The notes under the pieces: generated by a model
What the model saw: the letters and a program-made list of their open reading frames with translations, nothing else
What the model was told of the DNA's origin: nothing
The model's database searches: none
Assembly (NCBI RefSeq): GCF_001894785.1
Contig: NZ_BCWW01000008.1
Coordinates: 62,001 to 126,000 of the forward strand
From: Rhodococcoides fascians NBRC 12155 = LMG 3623
Lineage (GTDB): Bacteria; Actinomycetota; Actinomycetes; Mycobacteriales; Mycobacteriaceae
Length of the DNA: 64,000 nt
Direction: 5' to 3'
Position numbers and translations under genes: made by a program
Shown: positions 23,974 to 33,254 of the stretch, one piece after another
How positions within the stretch are numbered: position 1 is the first letter of the stretch
How the letters are laid out: every line of letters starts with the position of its first letter

Positions 23974-24711
23974 GTGAACGTCGATCCCAAAGTCCAGGCC
24001 TCGCTACTCGAATTGGCCGGTGTGGATACCGAACTCTCGCAGATCGCCCATCGCCGAAAGACCCTCCCCGAGCAGCAGGAGGTCGACAAACTCGAGGCCG
24101 AGCGCATCACCCGCAAGGATGCTGCCGTCACGGTGCAGATCTCGATGGACGACCTCGATCGCGACATCCGCAAGCTCGAGGGCGAAGTCGATGCCGTTCG
24201 CCAGCGTGAGGCGCGCGACAAGAAGATGCTCGAGAGCGGCACGATTGCGCCCAAGCAGATGACCGAGCTGCAGCACGAGCTCGGCAGTCTCGAACGGCGG
24301 CAGAGCATCCTCGAGGAAGAACTGCTCGAAGTCATGGAACAGCGCGAGGCCAGCGAGCGCGATTACGAACACGCCGGAGCGCAGTTGACGCAGATCGAGG
24401 ACGAAATGGTCGACGCCGGTCGTCGCCGCGACGACGCTGTCGCAGATCTGGACGTCGCCGAGAAGCGGAGCGCCGAGCGTCGCGAGGCATTGATCTCGGG
24501 TATGCCGGCCGATCTGCTGGCGCTGTACGAGAAGCAACGCGCACTGACCGGTCGAGGCGCAGCATTGCTGCAGGCCCGCCGATGCGGCGCATGCCGAATC
24601 GAGCTCGACCGCAACGAAATTGCGAGCATCGCCAACAAACCTGCCGACGCTCTGGTTCGTTGCTCGGAATGCAACGCAATCCTGGTGCGCACCAAGGAGT
24701 CCGGAATTTGA
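23974..24711 (+). CDS. Coiled-coil protein with C4 zinc ribbon
   Basis: A 245-residue protein equivalent to Rv2229c. Residues ~10-180 are a long coiled coil (KLEGEVDAVRQREARDKKML and similar heptads). The C-terminus has a four-cysteine zinc ribbon: CGAC near 205 and CSEC near 230. The family (CT398/DUF164-like) is widespread and its function is unknown; nucleic-acid or protein scaffolding is suspected. It starts at GTG 23974 with AGGAG upstream. Its TGA overlaps the TTG start of the next gene. Confidence 0.9.
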   Translation: MNVDPKVQASLLELAGVDTELSQIAHRRKTLPEQQEVDKLEAERITRKDAAVTVQISMDDLDRDIRKLEGEVDAVRQREARDKKMLESGTIAPKQMTELQHELGSLERRQSILEEELLEVMEQREASERDYEHAGAQLTQIEDEMVDAGRRRDDAVADLDVAEKRSAERREALISGMPADLLALYEKQRALTGRGAALLQARRCGACRIELDRNEIASIANKPADALVRCSECNAILVRTKESGI

Positions 24712-25820
24712 GTGCCGCGCAACGGGTCGTCGTCGAAGCCGACGGCGGCTCCCGCGGCAACCCGGGTCCCGCCGGATACGGAGCCGTGGTGTTCACAGCA
24801 GATCGCAGCGAGGTGTTGGCCGAACGCCGGGAGGCGCTGGGAATCGCAACGAACAACGTGGCCGAGTACAGGGGCCTCATCGCTGCGTTGACGGCGGCCG
24901 CGGACGTCGGTGCCCGTGAGGTCGACGTTCGGATGGACTCCAAACTCGTCGTCGAACAGATGTCGGGACGCTGGAAGGTCAAGCATCCCGACATGATTCC
25001 GCTCAATCGCCGAGCGGCGGAGCTTGTTCGGACGTTCGATCACGTCACCTTCCAATGGATTCCGCGGGAGCAGAACTCACACGCCGACGGTCTGGCGAAC
25101 GAGGCGATGGATGCCGCGGCCAAGGGGATCGACCTCCCTGATCTGCCCGATTCCGAACCGGCCGCGAAGCAACCCGCGGCGGCCCCCGGGTGGACCGGTG
25201 CAGTGGGCGACCCCACCCGAATGTTGTTGTTGCGCCACGGCCAGACCGCGCTGTCGGTCGACCGGCGATACTCCGGCCGCGGAAATCCGGAACTGACCGA
25301 GCTGGGAGTTCGACAGGCCACCGCTGCAGCGGCAAGGCTCGGCGGACACGACGACATCGCAGCGATCGTCTCGTCCCCCCTCGGCCGCGCCCGACAGACT
25401 GCCGACGCCGCGGCAGGTGCACTCGGACTCGACGTGACCACCGTCGACGATCTGACCGAAACGGACTTCGGCGACTGGGAAGGTCTGACCTTCGCGGAGG
25501 CGAAAGACCGCTATCCTGAACAACATCGGGCCTGGCTGGGCGATACCTCGGTGACCCCGCCCAACGGCGAGAGTTTCGACGCAGTGCGCACTCGAATCGA
25601 AGCGGCACGCGATCGATTGATCGGAGAGTACGCGGGCAAGACGATCGTCGTCGTGACACACGTGACGCCGATCAAGACACTGCTGCAACTGGCACTGGAC
25701 GTCGGACCGTCACTGCTCTACCGAATGCACCTGGACCTCGCGTCGCTGAGCATCGCCGAGTTCTACCCCGACGGCGGGGCATCGGTGAAATTGGTCAACG
25801 ACACGTCTCACCTGACCTGA
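24708..25820 (+). CDS. Bifunctional RNase H1 / acid phosphatase fusion
   Basis: A 370-residue fusion like Rv2228c. Residues 1-~140 are type I RNase H, with acidic residues in VEADGGSRGNPGPAGYG, AEYRGLIAAL, VRMDSKLVVEQ and SHADGLAN. Residues ~170-370 are a histidine-phosphatase domain (LLLRHGQTALSVD, then the second His in VTHVTPIKT), the part related to CobC/alpha-ribazole phosphatase. The TTG start at 24708 has AAGGAG 8 nt upstream and overlaps the zinc-ribbon stop codon. In M. tuberculosis both activities have been reported for this fusion. A link to cobalamin through the phosphatase half is plausible but unproven. Confidence 0.93.
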   Translation: MSAAQRVVVEADGGSRGNPGPAGYGAVVFTADRSEVLAERREALGIATNNVAEYRGLIAALTAAADVGAREVDVRMDSKLVVEQMSGRWKVKHPDMIPLNRRAAELVRTFDHVTFQWIPREQNSHADGLANEAMDAAAKGIDLPDLPDSEPAAKQPAAAPGWTGAVGDPTRMLLLRHGQTALSVDRRYSGRGNPELTELGVRQATAAAARLGGHDDIAAIVSSPLGRARQTADAAAGALGLDVTTVDDLTETDFGDWEGLTFAEAKDRYPEQHRAWLGDTSVTPPNGESFDAVRTRIEAARDRLIGEYAGKTIVVVTHVTPIKTLLQLALDVGPSLLYRMHLDLASLSIAEFYPDGGASVKLVNDTSHLT

Positions 25821-25839
25821 TCCTGCGGAGGTGCGGGTC

Positions 25840-27090
25840 TCAGATCTGCAGCGCCAGCCATAGGCCCGCCACTGCTCCGACGATGGTCAACGGGGTCGTG
25901 ATGACACCGAGCACGGTGAACGTTTTCAGATCCGCCGGCTCGTCGTTGGCCGATGCGACGCGTCGCCACAACATGATCGCCAGTGAACCGACGTAGGTCA
26001 GGTTAGGACCGAGGTTCACGCCGATCACCATGGCCAACAGCAGCGCCGGGGGAGCGTCCGCGCCGAAGGCCGCCAGCAGCAGCAATGTTGCGGGCAGGTT
26101 GTTGACGATGTTCGACGCCACCGCCGCGATGGCAGCTGCGGCCAACAGGGACGCGAAGGTGGTGTCGGACGGCAGGATTCGCGCCAGCCAGTCGCCGATC
26201 GGGCCCGTCGTCACGCCGAGCACGACGATGCCGAGAAGGAAGACGAAGCCACAGAAGGGCAGATCGGCACCGCGCAGGATCGCGCGAGGCGTGGTGTGGC
26301 GAGCGCGAAGCGCCGGGATTGCCAGTGCCACGGAGCCCACGGCAGCCACCCAGAACGGTTCGATATCGAACAGTCCTGCCACGGCGAAGCCGATCAATGT
26401 CGCGCCGAGGATGACGAGTGTGCTTCGCGGTGCTGGGACGTCGTCAGTGCTGTGTTCGGTCGCGGAGTCCGTCGGTGTCGCAGTGCGGGTCAGATCCTTG
26501 CGGAAGAAGATCAGGAACACCGCCAGTTCGATGGCGACCGCGAAAATCCACGGCAGTGCCATGAGCGCGGTGAAGTGCAGGAAGGTCAGGCCCGTCGCAG
26601 CGAAGGCCAGTAGGTTGGTCAGATTCGACACCGGCAGCAAGGTCGACGCCGAATTGGACAGGTGCGCAGTGGCGTAACTGTGTGGACGCGGCGACATCCC
26701 CAGGATACGAGCGGCACCGATGATGGCCGGTGTCAGCAGAACAACGGTCGCGTCGAGGCTCAGTACGGCTGTGGTGGCAGCGGCAGCGGCGAACACGAGG
26801 GCCAGCAGTCTGCGGGGGCTGCCCTTGGATCCGCGGCGTAGCTTCGCAGCGATCCAGGTGAACACACCGAGGGCATCCGACAGATGCGCCAGGATCAGGA
26901 TGAACGCCAGAAAGACGACGGTGGGTGCGAGTTCGAGTACCTGCTCACGGGCGGCGTCGAGGCTGACGAGGCCGACGAGAAGAACAACTGCGGCCGCTGG
27001 AAGTGCAGCAACGATCTCCGGAAGACCGCGCGGGCGAACGATGGCGAAGACGAGAACGGCGGCGACCAATGCCGCAGCGAGAACGGTCAC
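25840..27090 (-). CDS. ArsB/NhaD-type (SLC13-like) ion transporter
   Basis: A 416-residue membrane protein with about 11-12 TM helices. LSLDATVVLLTPAII (about 114-128), HLSNSASTLLPVSNLTN and the C-terminal VNNLPATLLLLA are the paired conserved segments of the ArsB/NhaD (ion transporter) superfamily. No arsR, arsC or other resistance gene is nearby, so arsenite export should not be assumed. It starts with GTG 27090, overlapping the upstream DUF1697 stop by 4 bp, and is convergent with the RNase H fusion. Confidence 0.83.
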   Translation of the reverse strand: MTVLAAALVAAVLVFAIVRPRGLPEIVAALPAAAVVLLVGLVSLDAAREQVLELAPTVVFLAFILILAHLSDALGVFTWIAAKLRRGSKGSPRRLLALVFAAAAATTAVLSLDATVVLLTPAIIGAARILGMSPRPHSYATAHLSNSASTLLPVSNLTNLLAFAATGLTFLHFTALMALPWIFAVAIELAVFLIFFRKDLTRTATPTDSATEHSTDDVPAPRSTLVILGATLIGFAVAGLFDIEPFWVAAVGSVALAIPALRARHTTPRAILRGADLPFCGFVFLLGIVVLGVTTGPIGDWLARILPSDTTFASLLAAAAIAAVASNIVNNLPATLLLLAAFGADAPPALLLAMVIGVNLGPNLTYVGSLAIMLWRRVASANDEPADLKTFTVLGVITTPLTIVGAVAGLWLALQI

Positions 27091-27611
27091 GCGAGAATCA
27101 TCACGAGAGTGCGGACGTTCCGCGTGGTGGTCGTGGCCTTGTACTTCGCCTTCGCCGTGGCTTTTCCGAACGTACTGTCGGTGGTGTTGCCCTTGCGCAC
27201 CTCCCAGTAGAGCACGCTGTTCCCCTCGGCAATCCTCTCGAGATCGGGCTCGAGTTCCACTGCAAGAGCGGACAATTCGGTCAAATGGCTATCGTCGTTA
27301 CCGAACACCACATAAGGATGCCAGCCCTCCCGTTCGGCGTCGAACGGGTAGGACTCCACTATCGCCCTCAGTGTCGGGACGTCGAGTACGACAACCCAGG
27401 CTCGGTAGCCGAACGCCTCGGCGAGCGTGCTCTCCACCTGTGCTTTCAAGGCGGCGGCCGCCAGCGGAGACTGCAGCAGTACGTTGCCGGTCGCCAGAAT
27501 CGTGCGGACATTCGTGAAGCCGGCCGAGGCCAGAGCTGCGCGGAGGTCGACCATCTTGATGTTGATGCCGCCGACGTTGATGCCGCGCAGCAGCACAACC
27601 CATTCACTCAT
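27087..27611 (-). CDS. DUF1697 family protein
   Basis: A 174-residue protein of unknown function. The family signature is at the N-terminus, WVVLLRGINVGGINIKMVDL, followed by ALASAGFTNVRTILATGNVL, and the C-terminal VRKGNTTDSTFGKATAK matches too. ATG 27611 is just before the signature; an earlier in-frame start at 27647 would add 12 atypical residues. No ribosome site is evident. Translationally coupled with the ArsB-like gene downstream (GTGA overlap). Confidence 0.87.
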   Translation of the reverse strand: MSEWVVLLRGINVGGINIKMVDLRAALASAGFTNVRTILATGNVLLQSPLAAAALKAQVESTLAEAFGYRAWVVVLDVPTLRAIVESYPFDAEREGWHPYVVFGNDDSHLTELSALAVELEPDLERIAEGNSVLYWEVRKGNTTDSTFGKATAKAKYKATTTTRNVRTLVMILA

Positions 27612-27657
27612 GGGAGGAACTGTAGTGAAGCGCACGAGAACAACCATTGAAGTCAGC

Positions 27658-27675
27658 AGTTAGTAACCAGTAACT
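27658..27675. promoter_or_regulatory. Dyad upstream of the TetR gene
   Basis: AGTTA (27658-27662) is inverted as TAACT (27671-27675), and GTAAC occurs twice within it as a direct repeat. The site ends 8 bp before the TetR start codon, the usual place for an autoregulatory TetR operator. Binding is inferred from position only. Confidence 0.4.
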
Positions 27676-27682
27676 TAGCGGC

Positions 27683-28261
27683 ATGGCACAGAGAGGACGG
27701 ATGACAGGCCCGGAACGACGGCAGCAAATACTGCGGATAGCGGCAGACGAATTTGCATCGTCCGGACTGCACGGCGGTTCGACCGACAGGATCGCCCGCG
27801 AAGCAGGGATCACCCAGGCCTACATCTTTCGAATATTCGGAACCAAGAAGGCACTCTTCTCCGAGCTGGTGGTCGCGTCGTTCGACCGTGTGGCGGATGG
27901 GATGCGCGAGGCGGCAGGTACTGCCACCGGTCAGCAAGCCTTGGCCTCGATGGGGGAGTGCTATTACGCCATGCTCGAGGATCGAACCTCACTCCTGCTG
28001 CAGCTGCAGGGGATCGCCGCGTGTGGCGACGAACAGGTGCGCGACGCCGTTCGAGAGGCGTTCGGCCGGATGTGGAACACCGTCGTAGAGGTCACCGGTC
28101 TCGATGCGGTGACCGTCAAAGCGTTTCTGGCGTTCGGCATGCTGCTCAACAGTGGCGCGGCCTTGCAGATTCATGACGTCGACCAACCCTGGGCGAACGG
28201 AGTGGGTACTCGTATCCACGCCGGATTGTTCGACCACATCACGAGCGAGACGAACCGTTGA
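27683..28261 (+). CDS. TetR-family transcriptional regulator
   Basis: A 192-residue regulator. The N-terminal helix-turn-helix reads ILRIAADEFASSGLHGGSTDRIAREAG in part, with recognition helix ITQAYIFRIFGTKKALF (residues 38-54). The C-terminal ligand domain is not assignable to a class. Its last codon overlaps the start of the MFS transporter gene, so it probably represses its own operon including that exporter. A dyad lies just upstream. Confidence 0.9.
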   Translation: MAQRGRMTGPERRQQILRIAADEFASSGLHGGSTDRIAREAGITQAYIFRIFGTKKALFSELVVASFDRVADGMREAAGTATGQQALASMGECYYAMLEDRTSLLLQLQGIAACGDEQVRDAVREAFGRMWNTVVEVTGLDAVTVKAFLAFGMLLNSGAALQIHDVDQPWANGVGTRIHAGLFDHITSETNR

Positions 28262-29661
28262 TCTCCGGCTCCGAGCACGACGAATCACGAATGTTCGTGC
28301 CTTCTCTGTTGTTCGTCGGAGTCGTCGTCGCCGCTGTCGGTAGCCTCGGTGCCCCGCTGATCACCAGCGTCGCAACAACTTTCGCCGTCTCCCTCTCCAG
28401 TGCACAATGGACGTTGACGTTGGCTTTGTTGACCGGTGCCGTCACGACACCGGTTCTGGGCCGCCTCGGATCGGGTCCGCATCGACGGGCAGCAATCCTC
28501 GGGACACTGGGCGTCGTCTCGGCCGGAGGCATTCTGACCGCACTGCCGCTGTCCTTCTCCTGGCTGCTCCTCGGCCGCGGAGCCCAGGGAGTGGGACTGG
28601 CCCTGACTTCGATGCTGATGGGTGTGGTGCGAGATCATCTGTCCGACAAACGGTCCGGATCGACCATCGCTTTGTTGTCGGTCGCGTCTACTGCGGGTGT
28701 CGGTGTGGGCTATCCCTTGTCGGGGTTTCTGGCCGAGCACGGCGGTCTCCGGCTCGCATACGGATTCGGTGCTGCGATGACGGTCATGGCGTTTGCCGTT
28801 GCTCTGCGAGTTGTTCCTGCCTCGACGCGCACGCGCGCGACCCGGATCGACGTTCCGGGTGCGGTGCTGCTGGCGCTCCCTCTCACCCTGGTGTTCGTTC
28901 TCATCAGTGAGACCGCGCTGTGGAGGAGCCGCCCTTGGACGGCGGGGGTGCTGGCTGCAATCGCGGTCGTCGCTGCGGGCATATGGGTACGCGTCGAACT
29001 GAAAAGCTCGGCACCACTCGTCGATCTTCGGTTGTTTCGTCACAGGGCTGTGGTCGGAGCGAACGGCGCAATGTTGCTCGGCGGCATCGGAATGTATCTG
29101 CTGCTCACCCTCGCTACGCGCTACGCGCAGACGCCTTCCGGTGCCGGATACGGTTTCGGCCTCGACGTGTTCGCGGCGGGCCTCGTCCTGGTTCCGTTCT
29201 CGGTGTTCGGATTTCTCGCCGGCAAGCTGGTCCCCAGAGCGCTGCGTCGGGTGGGGGCAGCCAGCGCGCTGACGGTCAGCGCACTGATCGTTCTGGTGGC
29301 TCTCGCCTTGTTCGCCGGTACCCGCACCGGCATCGTTGAACTCTGTGCGGTGATGGCGATTCTGGGTTTCGGAGTCGGAAGCTTTTCGGCCGCGCTGCCG
29401 GCCGTCGTGCTGCCGGTGGTGCCCTCCGCGGAGACCTCGAGCGTCATGAGTATCAACCAGGTGGTGCGCAGTGTCGGATTCTCTTTCGGAAGCGCGGTCG
29501 GTGGTCTGGTACTCGCCGCCGGAACGAGTCCGGGATCCACCTTCCCCGGAGAGGATGCCTACACGTCCGCCGCCTGGGTGGGGGTGGTCGTCACCGCTGC
29601 CGCGGCCATCGTGAGTGCCTCTGTTCTTCATGGCCGGGCAATCGCCGGGCATCCGACGTGA
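28258..29661 (+). CDS. MFS drug-efflux-type transporter
   Basis: A 467-residue membrane protein of the major facilitator superfamily with 12-14 hydrophobic segments. LGRGAQGVGLALTSMLMGVV (near residues 103-122) is the motif-C-containing TM region of drug:H+ antiporters, and LGRLGSGPHRRAAILG is the loop 2-3 motif A in altered form. The TTG at 28258 overlaps the TetR stop; ATG 28291 is an alternative giving 456 residues. Neither has a strong ribosome site. Substrate is unknown. The rnpB gene begins about 20 bp after the stop codon. Confidence 0.85.
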   Translation: MISGSEHDESRMFVPSLLFVGVVVAAVGSLGAPLITSVATTFAVSLSSAQWTLTLALLTGAVTTPVLGRLGSGPHRRAAILGTLGVVSAGGILTALPLSFSWLLLGRGAQGVGLALTSMLMGVVRDHLSDKRSGSTIALLSVASTAGVGVGYPLSGFLAEHGGLRLAYGFGAAMTVMAFAVALRVVPASTRTRATRIDVPGAVLLALPLTLVFVLISETALWRSRPWTAGVLAAIAVVAAGIWVRVELKSSAPLVDLRLFRHRAVVGANGAMLLGGIGMYLLLTLATRYAQTPSGAGYGFGLDVFAAGLVLVPFSVFGFLAGKLVPRALRRVGAASALTVSALIVLVALALFAGTRTGIVELCAVMAILGFGVGSFSAALPAVVLPVVPSAETSSVMSINQVVRSVGFSFGSAVGGLVLAAGTSPGSTFPGEDAYTSAAWVGVVVTAAAAIVSASVLHGRAIAGHPT

Positions 29662-29681
29662 GACGGGTAGAGTACGCAATC

Positions 29682-30127
<446 letters not shown>

Positions 30128-30185
30128 ACTCCAATTTCTCGCGCGGTACACCTGCGGCGTGGCTGTATGGGGCACACTGGAAGTC

Positions 30186-30368
30186 ATGACCGACGACGAC
30201 AGCTCCTGGTACTACGACATCAGCACCAAGCAGGTTGTGCAGGGCAAGGAGACCAATGCCCTCGACCGCATGGGTCCGTATCCGGACAAGGCCACCGCAG
30301 AGCAGGCGCTGAAGATCGCAGCCGCCCGCAACAAGGCCGCCGACTCCGACGACGACTGGAACAACTGA
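30186..30368 (+). CDS. Small conserved actinobacterial protein
   Basis: A 60-residue acidic protein. It has a WYYD motif near the N-terminus, a KQVVQGKE turn, DRMGPYPDKATAEQALKIAA (residues 28-47), then an acidic tail DSDDDWNN. The R-x-GPY-x3-x-A-x-x-AL segment resembles SPOR-type repeats of other small actinobacterial proteins. ATG 30186 is chosen because the frame before it overlaps rnpB. The gene ends 2 bp before the RNB ribonuclease start, so they are likely co-translated. Function unknown. Confidence 0.75.
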   Translation: MTDDDSSWYYDISTKQVVQGKETNALDRMGPYPDKATAEQALKIAAARNKAADSDDDWNN

Positions 30369-30370
30369 CG

Positions 30371-31816
30371 GTGCTGCTCACCCGGCTGAGGGCTCCGAAC
30401 TTCGATTTCGAGTCCATCAGATCCGAGTTCGGTCTGTCCGATGTCTTCGACGCAGACGTGATGCGCGACGCGATCGAAGCCCGAGACCTGCACGCCGACA
30501 GCAGAATCGACCGCACCGACATTCCTTTCGTCACCATCGACCCACCCGGCTCGAAGGACCTCGATCAAGCCGTACACATCGAGAAGACGGCCAACGGCTT
30601 GGTGGTGCACTACGCGATCGCCGACGTGGGTGCGCTGGTGATGCCGGGGGGAGCGCTCGACGTGGAAACCCGCCGACGCGGCCAGACGTACTATCTCCCC
30701 GACGGATCTGTTCCGTTGCACCCGCGTGAGTTGTCGGAGGGCTCGGGAAGCCTGTTGGAGGGACAGACTCGCTGCGCTGCATTGTGGACCATCGAACTCG
30801 ACGACGTCGGTGAAGCCGCGGCGTGGACCGTCACTCGGGCGCTCGTGCGTTCGACCGCGCGTCTCGATTACACGGGAGTGCAAGCCGACTTCGACGCCGG
30901 CACACCGCACCCGTCGATCGCTGCCCTTGCCGAATTCGGACACCTACGGGCGGAGGCAGCGAGGCGTCGAGGAGCCATCGACATCACGCTCCCCGAGCAG
31001 GAAGTGGTTCCGGACGGGCACGGTTGGCGAATCGTTCTGCAACCGCGAACAGCAGTGGACGGCTGGAACGCCGAGGTGTCCTTGCTGACGGGCATGTGCG
31101 CAGCCAGAATCATGCTCGACGCCGGAATCGGCATCGTACGCACGCTTCCGCCCGCACCGCCCGAGGCCGTCGAGACCCTGAAGAAGACCGCGAACGCACT
31201 CGGAATCGAGTGGCCCGCCGGCGCGTCCGCCGGCGCGGTACTCGCCGGCCTGCCCACCGACGAACCGTCGACTCTGGCGATGATGACTCAGGCCACGGGA
31301 TTGCTTCGGGGAGCGGACTATTCGGCGTTCGACAGTCGGACCCCGAACTCGACCATCGATGCACCCGGCACCGACGATTCCGTCGAACACTCGGGTATCG
31401 GAGCGCCGTACGCTCATGTGACGGCCCCGTTGCGACGGCTGTCGGATCGGTTCGCCACCGAGGTGTGTCTGGCCGTGGTCGCCGGTGTGCCCGTCCCCGA
31501 GTGGGCGGCGCAGGCGCTGCCGGAGCTACCGGCGATCATGCGTGGATCGGATTCTGCAGCATCGAAAGTGGACCGAGCCTGCATCGATCTGACCGAAGCG
31601 CACGTGCTCGAAGACCGCGTAGGTCATACGTTCGACGCAGTGGTGCTGCGCGGTGCCGAGGGCAAGCGTGACGCCGAGGTGCTCGTGTCCGAACCGATCG
31701 TCATGGGCAAGTGCGACGGCGAGCCGCCTGCGGGGGAGTCGGTGAAGGTCCGATTGACTCGGGCCGACACCGACTCGCGCACAGTCCGATTCGACTATCC
31801 GTCTGTCACGGCCTGA
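30371..31816 (+). CDS. RNB-domain ribonuclease
   Basis: A 481-residue protein centred on an RNase II/R-type catalytic domain. The metal-binding motif reads TIDPPGSKDLDQAVHIEK at about residues 55-72; in E. coli RNase II the pattern is D-x5-D-x-D-D, whereas here the fourth position is Gln. YYLPDGSVPLHPRELSEG and RGADYSAFD are other RNB segments, and YAHVTAPLRRLSDRF is the conserved C-terminal RNB motif. There are no separate cold-shock or S1 domains, making it much shorter than RNase II or R. It starts at GTG 30371, right after the small 60-residue gene. The 3' end overlaps the convergent pip gene by 11 bp. Confidence 0.87.
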   Translation: MLLTRLRAPNFDFESIRSEFGLSDVFDADVMRDAIEARDLHADSRIDRTDIPFVTIDPPGSKDLDQAVHIEKTANGLVVHYAIADVGALVMPGGALDVETRRRGQTYYLPDGSVPLHPRELSEGSGSLLEGQTRCAALWTIELDDVGEAAAWTVTRALVRSTARLDYTGVQADFDAGTPHPSIAALAEFGHLRAEAARRRGAIDITLPEQEVVPDGHGWRIVLQPRTAVDGWNAEVSLLTGMCAARIMLDAGIGIVRTLPPAPPEAVETLKKTANALGIEWPAGASAGAVLAGLPTDEPSTLAMMTQATGLLRGADYSAFDSRTPNSTIDAPGTDDSVEHSGIGAPYAHVTAPLRRLSDRFATEVCLAVVAGVPVPEWAAQALPELPAIMRGSDSAASKVDRACIDLTEAHVLEDRVGHTFDAVVLRGAEGKRDAEVLVSEPIVMGKCDGEPPAGESVKVRLTRADTDSRTVRFDYPSVTA

Positions 31817-32762
31817 AGCGGTCGGTCGCCTCGACCAGGTGGTGGACGATGCCCGGCTCGGCCGCAGAATGGCCGGCATCGTCGACGATCACCAGATCTG
31901 CACTCGGCCAGGCCTTGTGCAATGCCCACGCGCTCGTGGCCGGGCACACCACGTCGTAGCGGCCCTGCACGATCACGCCAGGAATACCGTCGAGCAGGTG
32001 CGCGTCGCGTAACAACTGGTTCTCTTCGAGGAAGCACCCGTTGCAAAAGTAGTGGTTCTCGATTCCGGCGAAGGCGCGAGCGAAACGCGCATCCGAATTA
32101 TGCTGTACAGCATCGGGTTTCGGGAGCAGGTAACTCGTCGCTGCCTCCCACGACGACCACGCCACCGCGGCCCGGGTCGCGGCAGCGTCGTCCTCGGACA
32201 TCAACTGTCGGTGATATGCCTCGACCAGATCCCCGTCTCGTTCGCCTTCCGGAATGGGGGCGAGAAACTCCTCCCACAGGTCCGGGAAGATGTGTCCGGC
32301 ACCGCCGCGATAGTACCAGTCGATCTCCGACGGCCGGACGAGGAAGATTCCTCGGAGCACGAGTCCTCGAACCCTCTCGCGATGCGTCTGTGCGTAGGCC
32401 AGCGACAACGTGGAGCCCCAGGATCCGCCGAACACCAACCAGGTGTCGATGTTCAGGTGCTCGCGGAGTTTTTCCATGTCGGAGATCAAGCGATCGGTGG
32501 TGTTGACCGACAGATCTGCCCCGTCGGCAATATGTGGGGTCGACAGCCCGCAGCCTCGCTGATCGAACAACACGATGCGGTAGACCTGCGGATCGAAGTA
32601 GCGACGCTGCAGCGGATTGGTGGCACCGCCGGGACCGCCGTGCACGAACACCACTGGTTCGCCATCGGGGTTGCCGGAGATCTCCCAGTAGATCTGCTGC
32701 CCTTCGCCGACGTCGAGGTGACCGGTCTCCACGGGCTCGATCTCCGGGTACAAGGTGCGCAT
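31806..32762 (-). CDS. pip: Proline iminopeptidase
   Basis: A 318-residue alpha/beta hydrolase (peptidase family S33) that removes N-terminal proline from peptides in the cytoplasm. The oxyanion motif HGGPGGATNP is at about residues 41-50 and DQRGCGLS follows. The nucleophile is in GGSWGSTLSLAYA (about residue 115), with the acid in QGRYDVVCP and the His in DDAGHSAAEPG. Length is that of the family. The start is ATG 32762, one base after the lipoprotein stop codon. Confidence 0.94.
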   Translation of the reverse strand: MRTLYPEIEPVETGHLDVGEGQQIYWEISGNPDGEPVVFVHGGPGGATNPLQRRYFDPQVYRIVLFDQRGCGLSTPHIADGADLSVNTTDRLISDMEKLREHLNIDTWLVFGGSWGSTLSLAYAQTHRERVRGLVLRGIFLVRPSEIDWYYRGGAGHIFPDLWEEFLAPIPEGERDGDLVEAYHRQLMSEDDAAATRAAVAWSSWEAATSYLLPKPDAVQHNSDARFARAFAGIENHYFCNGCFLEENQLLRDAHLLDGIPGVIVQGRYDVVCPATSAWALHKAWPSADLVIVDDAGHSAAEPGIVHHLVEATDRFRP

Positions 32763-32763
32763 C

Positions 32764-33213
32764 CTAGAAACCGACCAGACCGGAGGCCAGATCCGGGATG
32801 TCGAGGGAGCGGATGGCCTCGTCCCGCACGTCCGAGCACGTTTCCTTCGTGATGTCGTCGACGAGCGCGCGATTCTGCACCACCTGGAGATTGATGACGC
32901 CGCTCTGCGCAGCCCAGGTCTGCACCAGAATGTTCAGACCGCCGCGGCCGAGAGTGGGGCCCTGCACGCGCCAATTCGACAGCTGCGCCTCGAGATCGGT
33001 GCACAGCTGCTGCTTCTGGGCATCGGTGACAGCTGCTCCCGCAGGAGTCGTCGTCGCCACCGTCGTGCTCGGAGCGGTCGTTGTGGTCGACGACGAACCG
33101 GTATTGGTCGTGTCGGTGCTGCATGCCCCCACTACGGCGAGAAGCGCAGCCGCACCGACCAATGCGACTGCGCTTCGTCCTGCAATGGACGTCGTACCCC
33201 GTCTGATTGTCAT
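32764..33213 (-). CDS. Secreted lipoprotein of unknown function
   Basis: A 149-residue precursor. The signal peptide has Arg residues, a hydrophobic core (AVALVGAAALLAVVG) and the lipobox VVGAC with the lipidated Cys at residue 31. After it comes a Thr/Ser-rich linker of about 30 residues and then a ~85-residue domain with two further cysteines (QQLCTDLEAQ and KETCSDVRDEAI) that could form a disulfide. The folded part is helical; no family is recognised. Exported and anchored on the outer face of the membrane. Confidence 0.8.
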   Translation of the reverse strand: MTIRRGTTSIAGRSAVALVGAAALLAVVGACSTDTTNTGSSSTTTTAPSTTVATTTPAGAAVTDAQKQQLCTDLEAQLSNWRVQGPTLGRGGLNILVQTWAAQSGVINLQVVQNRALVDDITKETCSDVRDEAIRSLDIPDLASGLVGF

Positions 33214-33254
33214 GGCCCGAGTGTGCCATCCGAACCGGGATCAGACGACGACGG

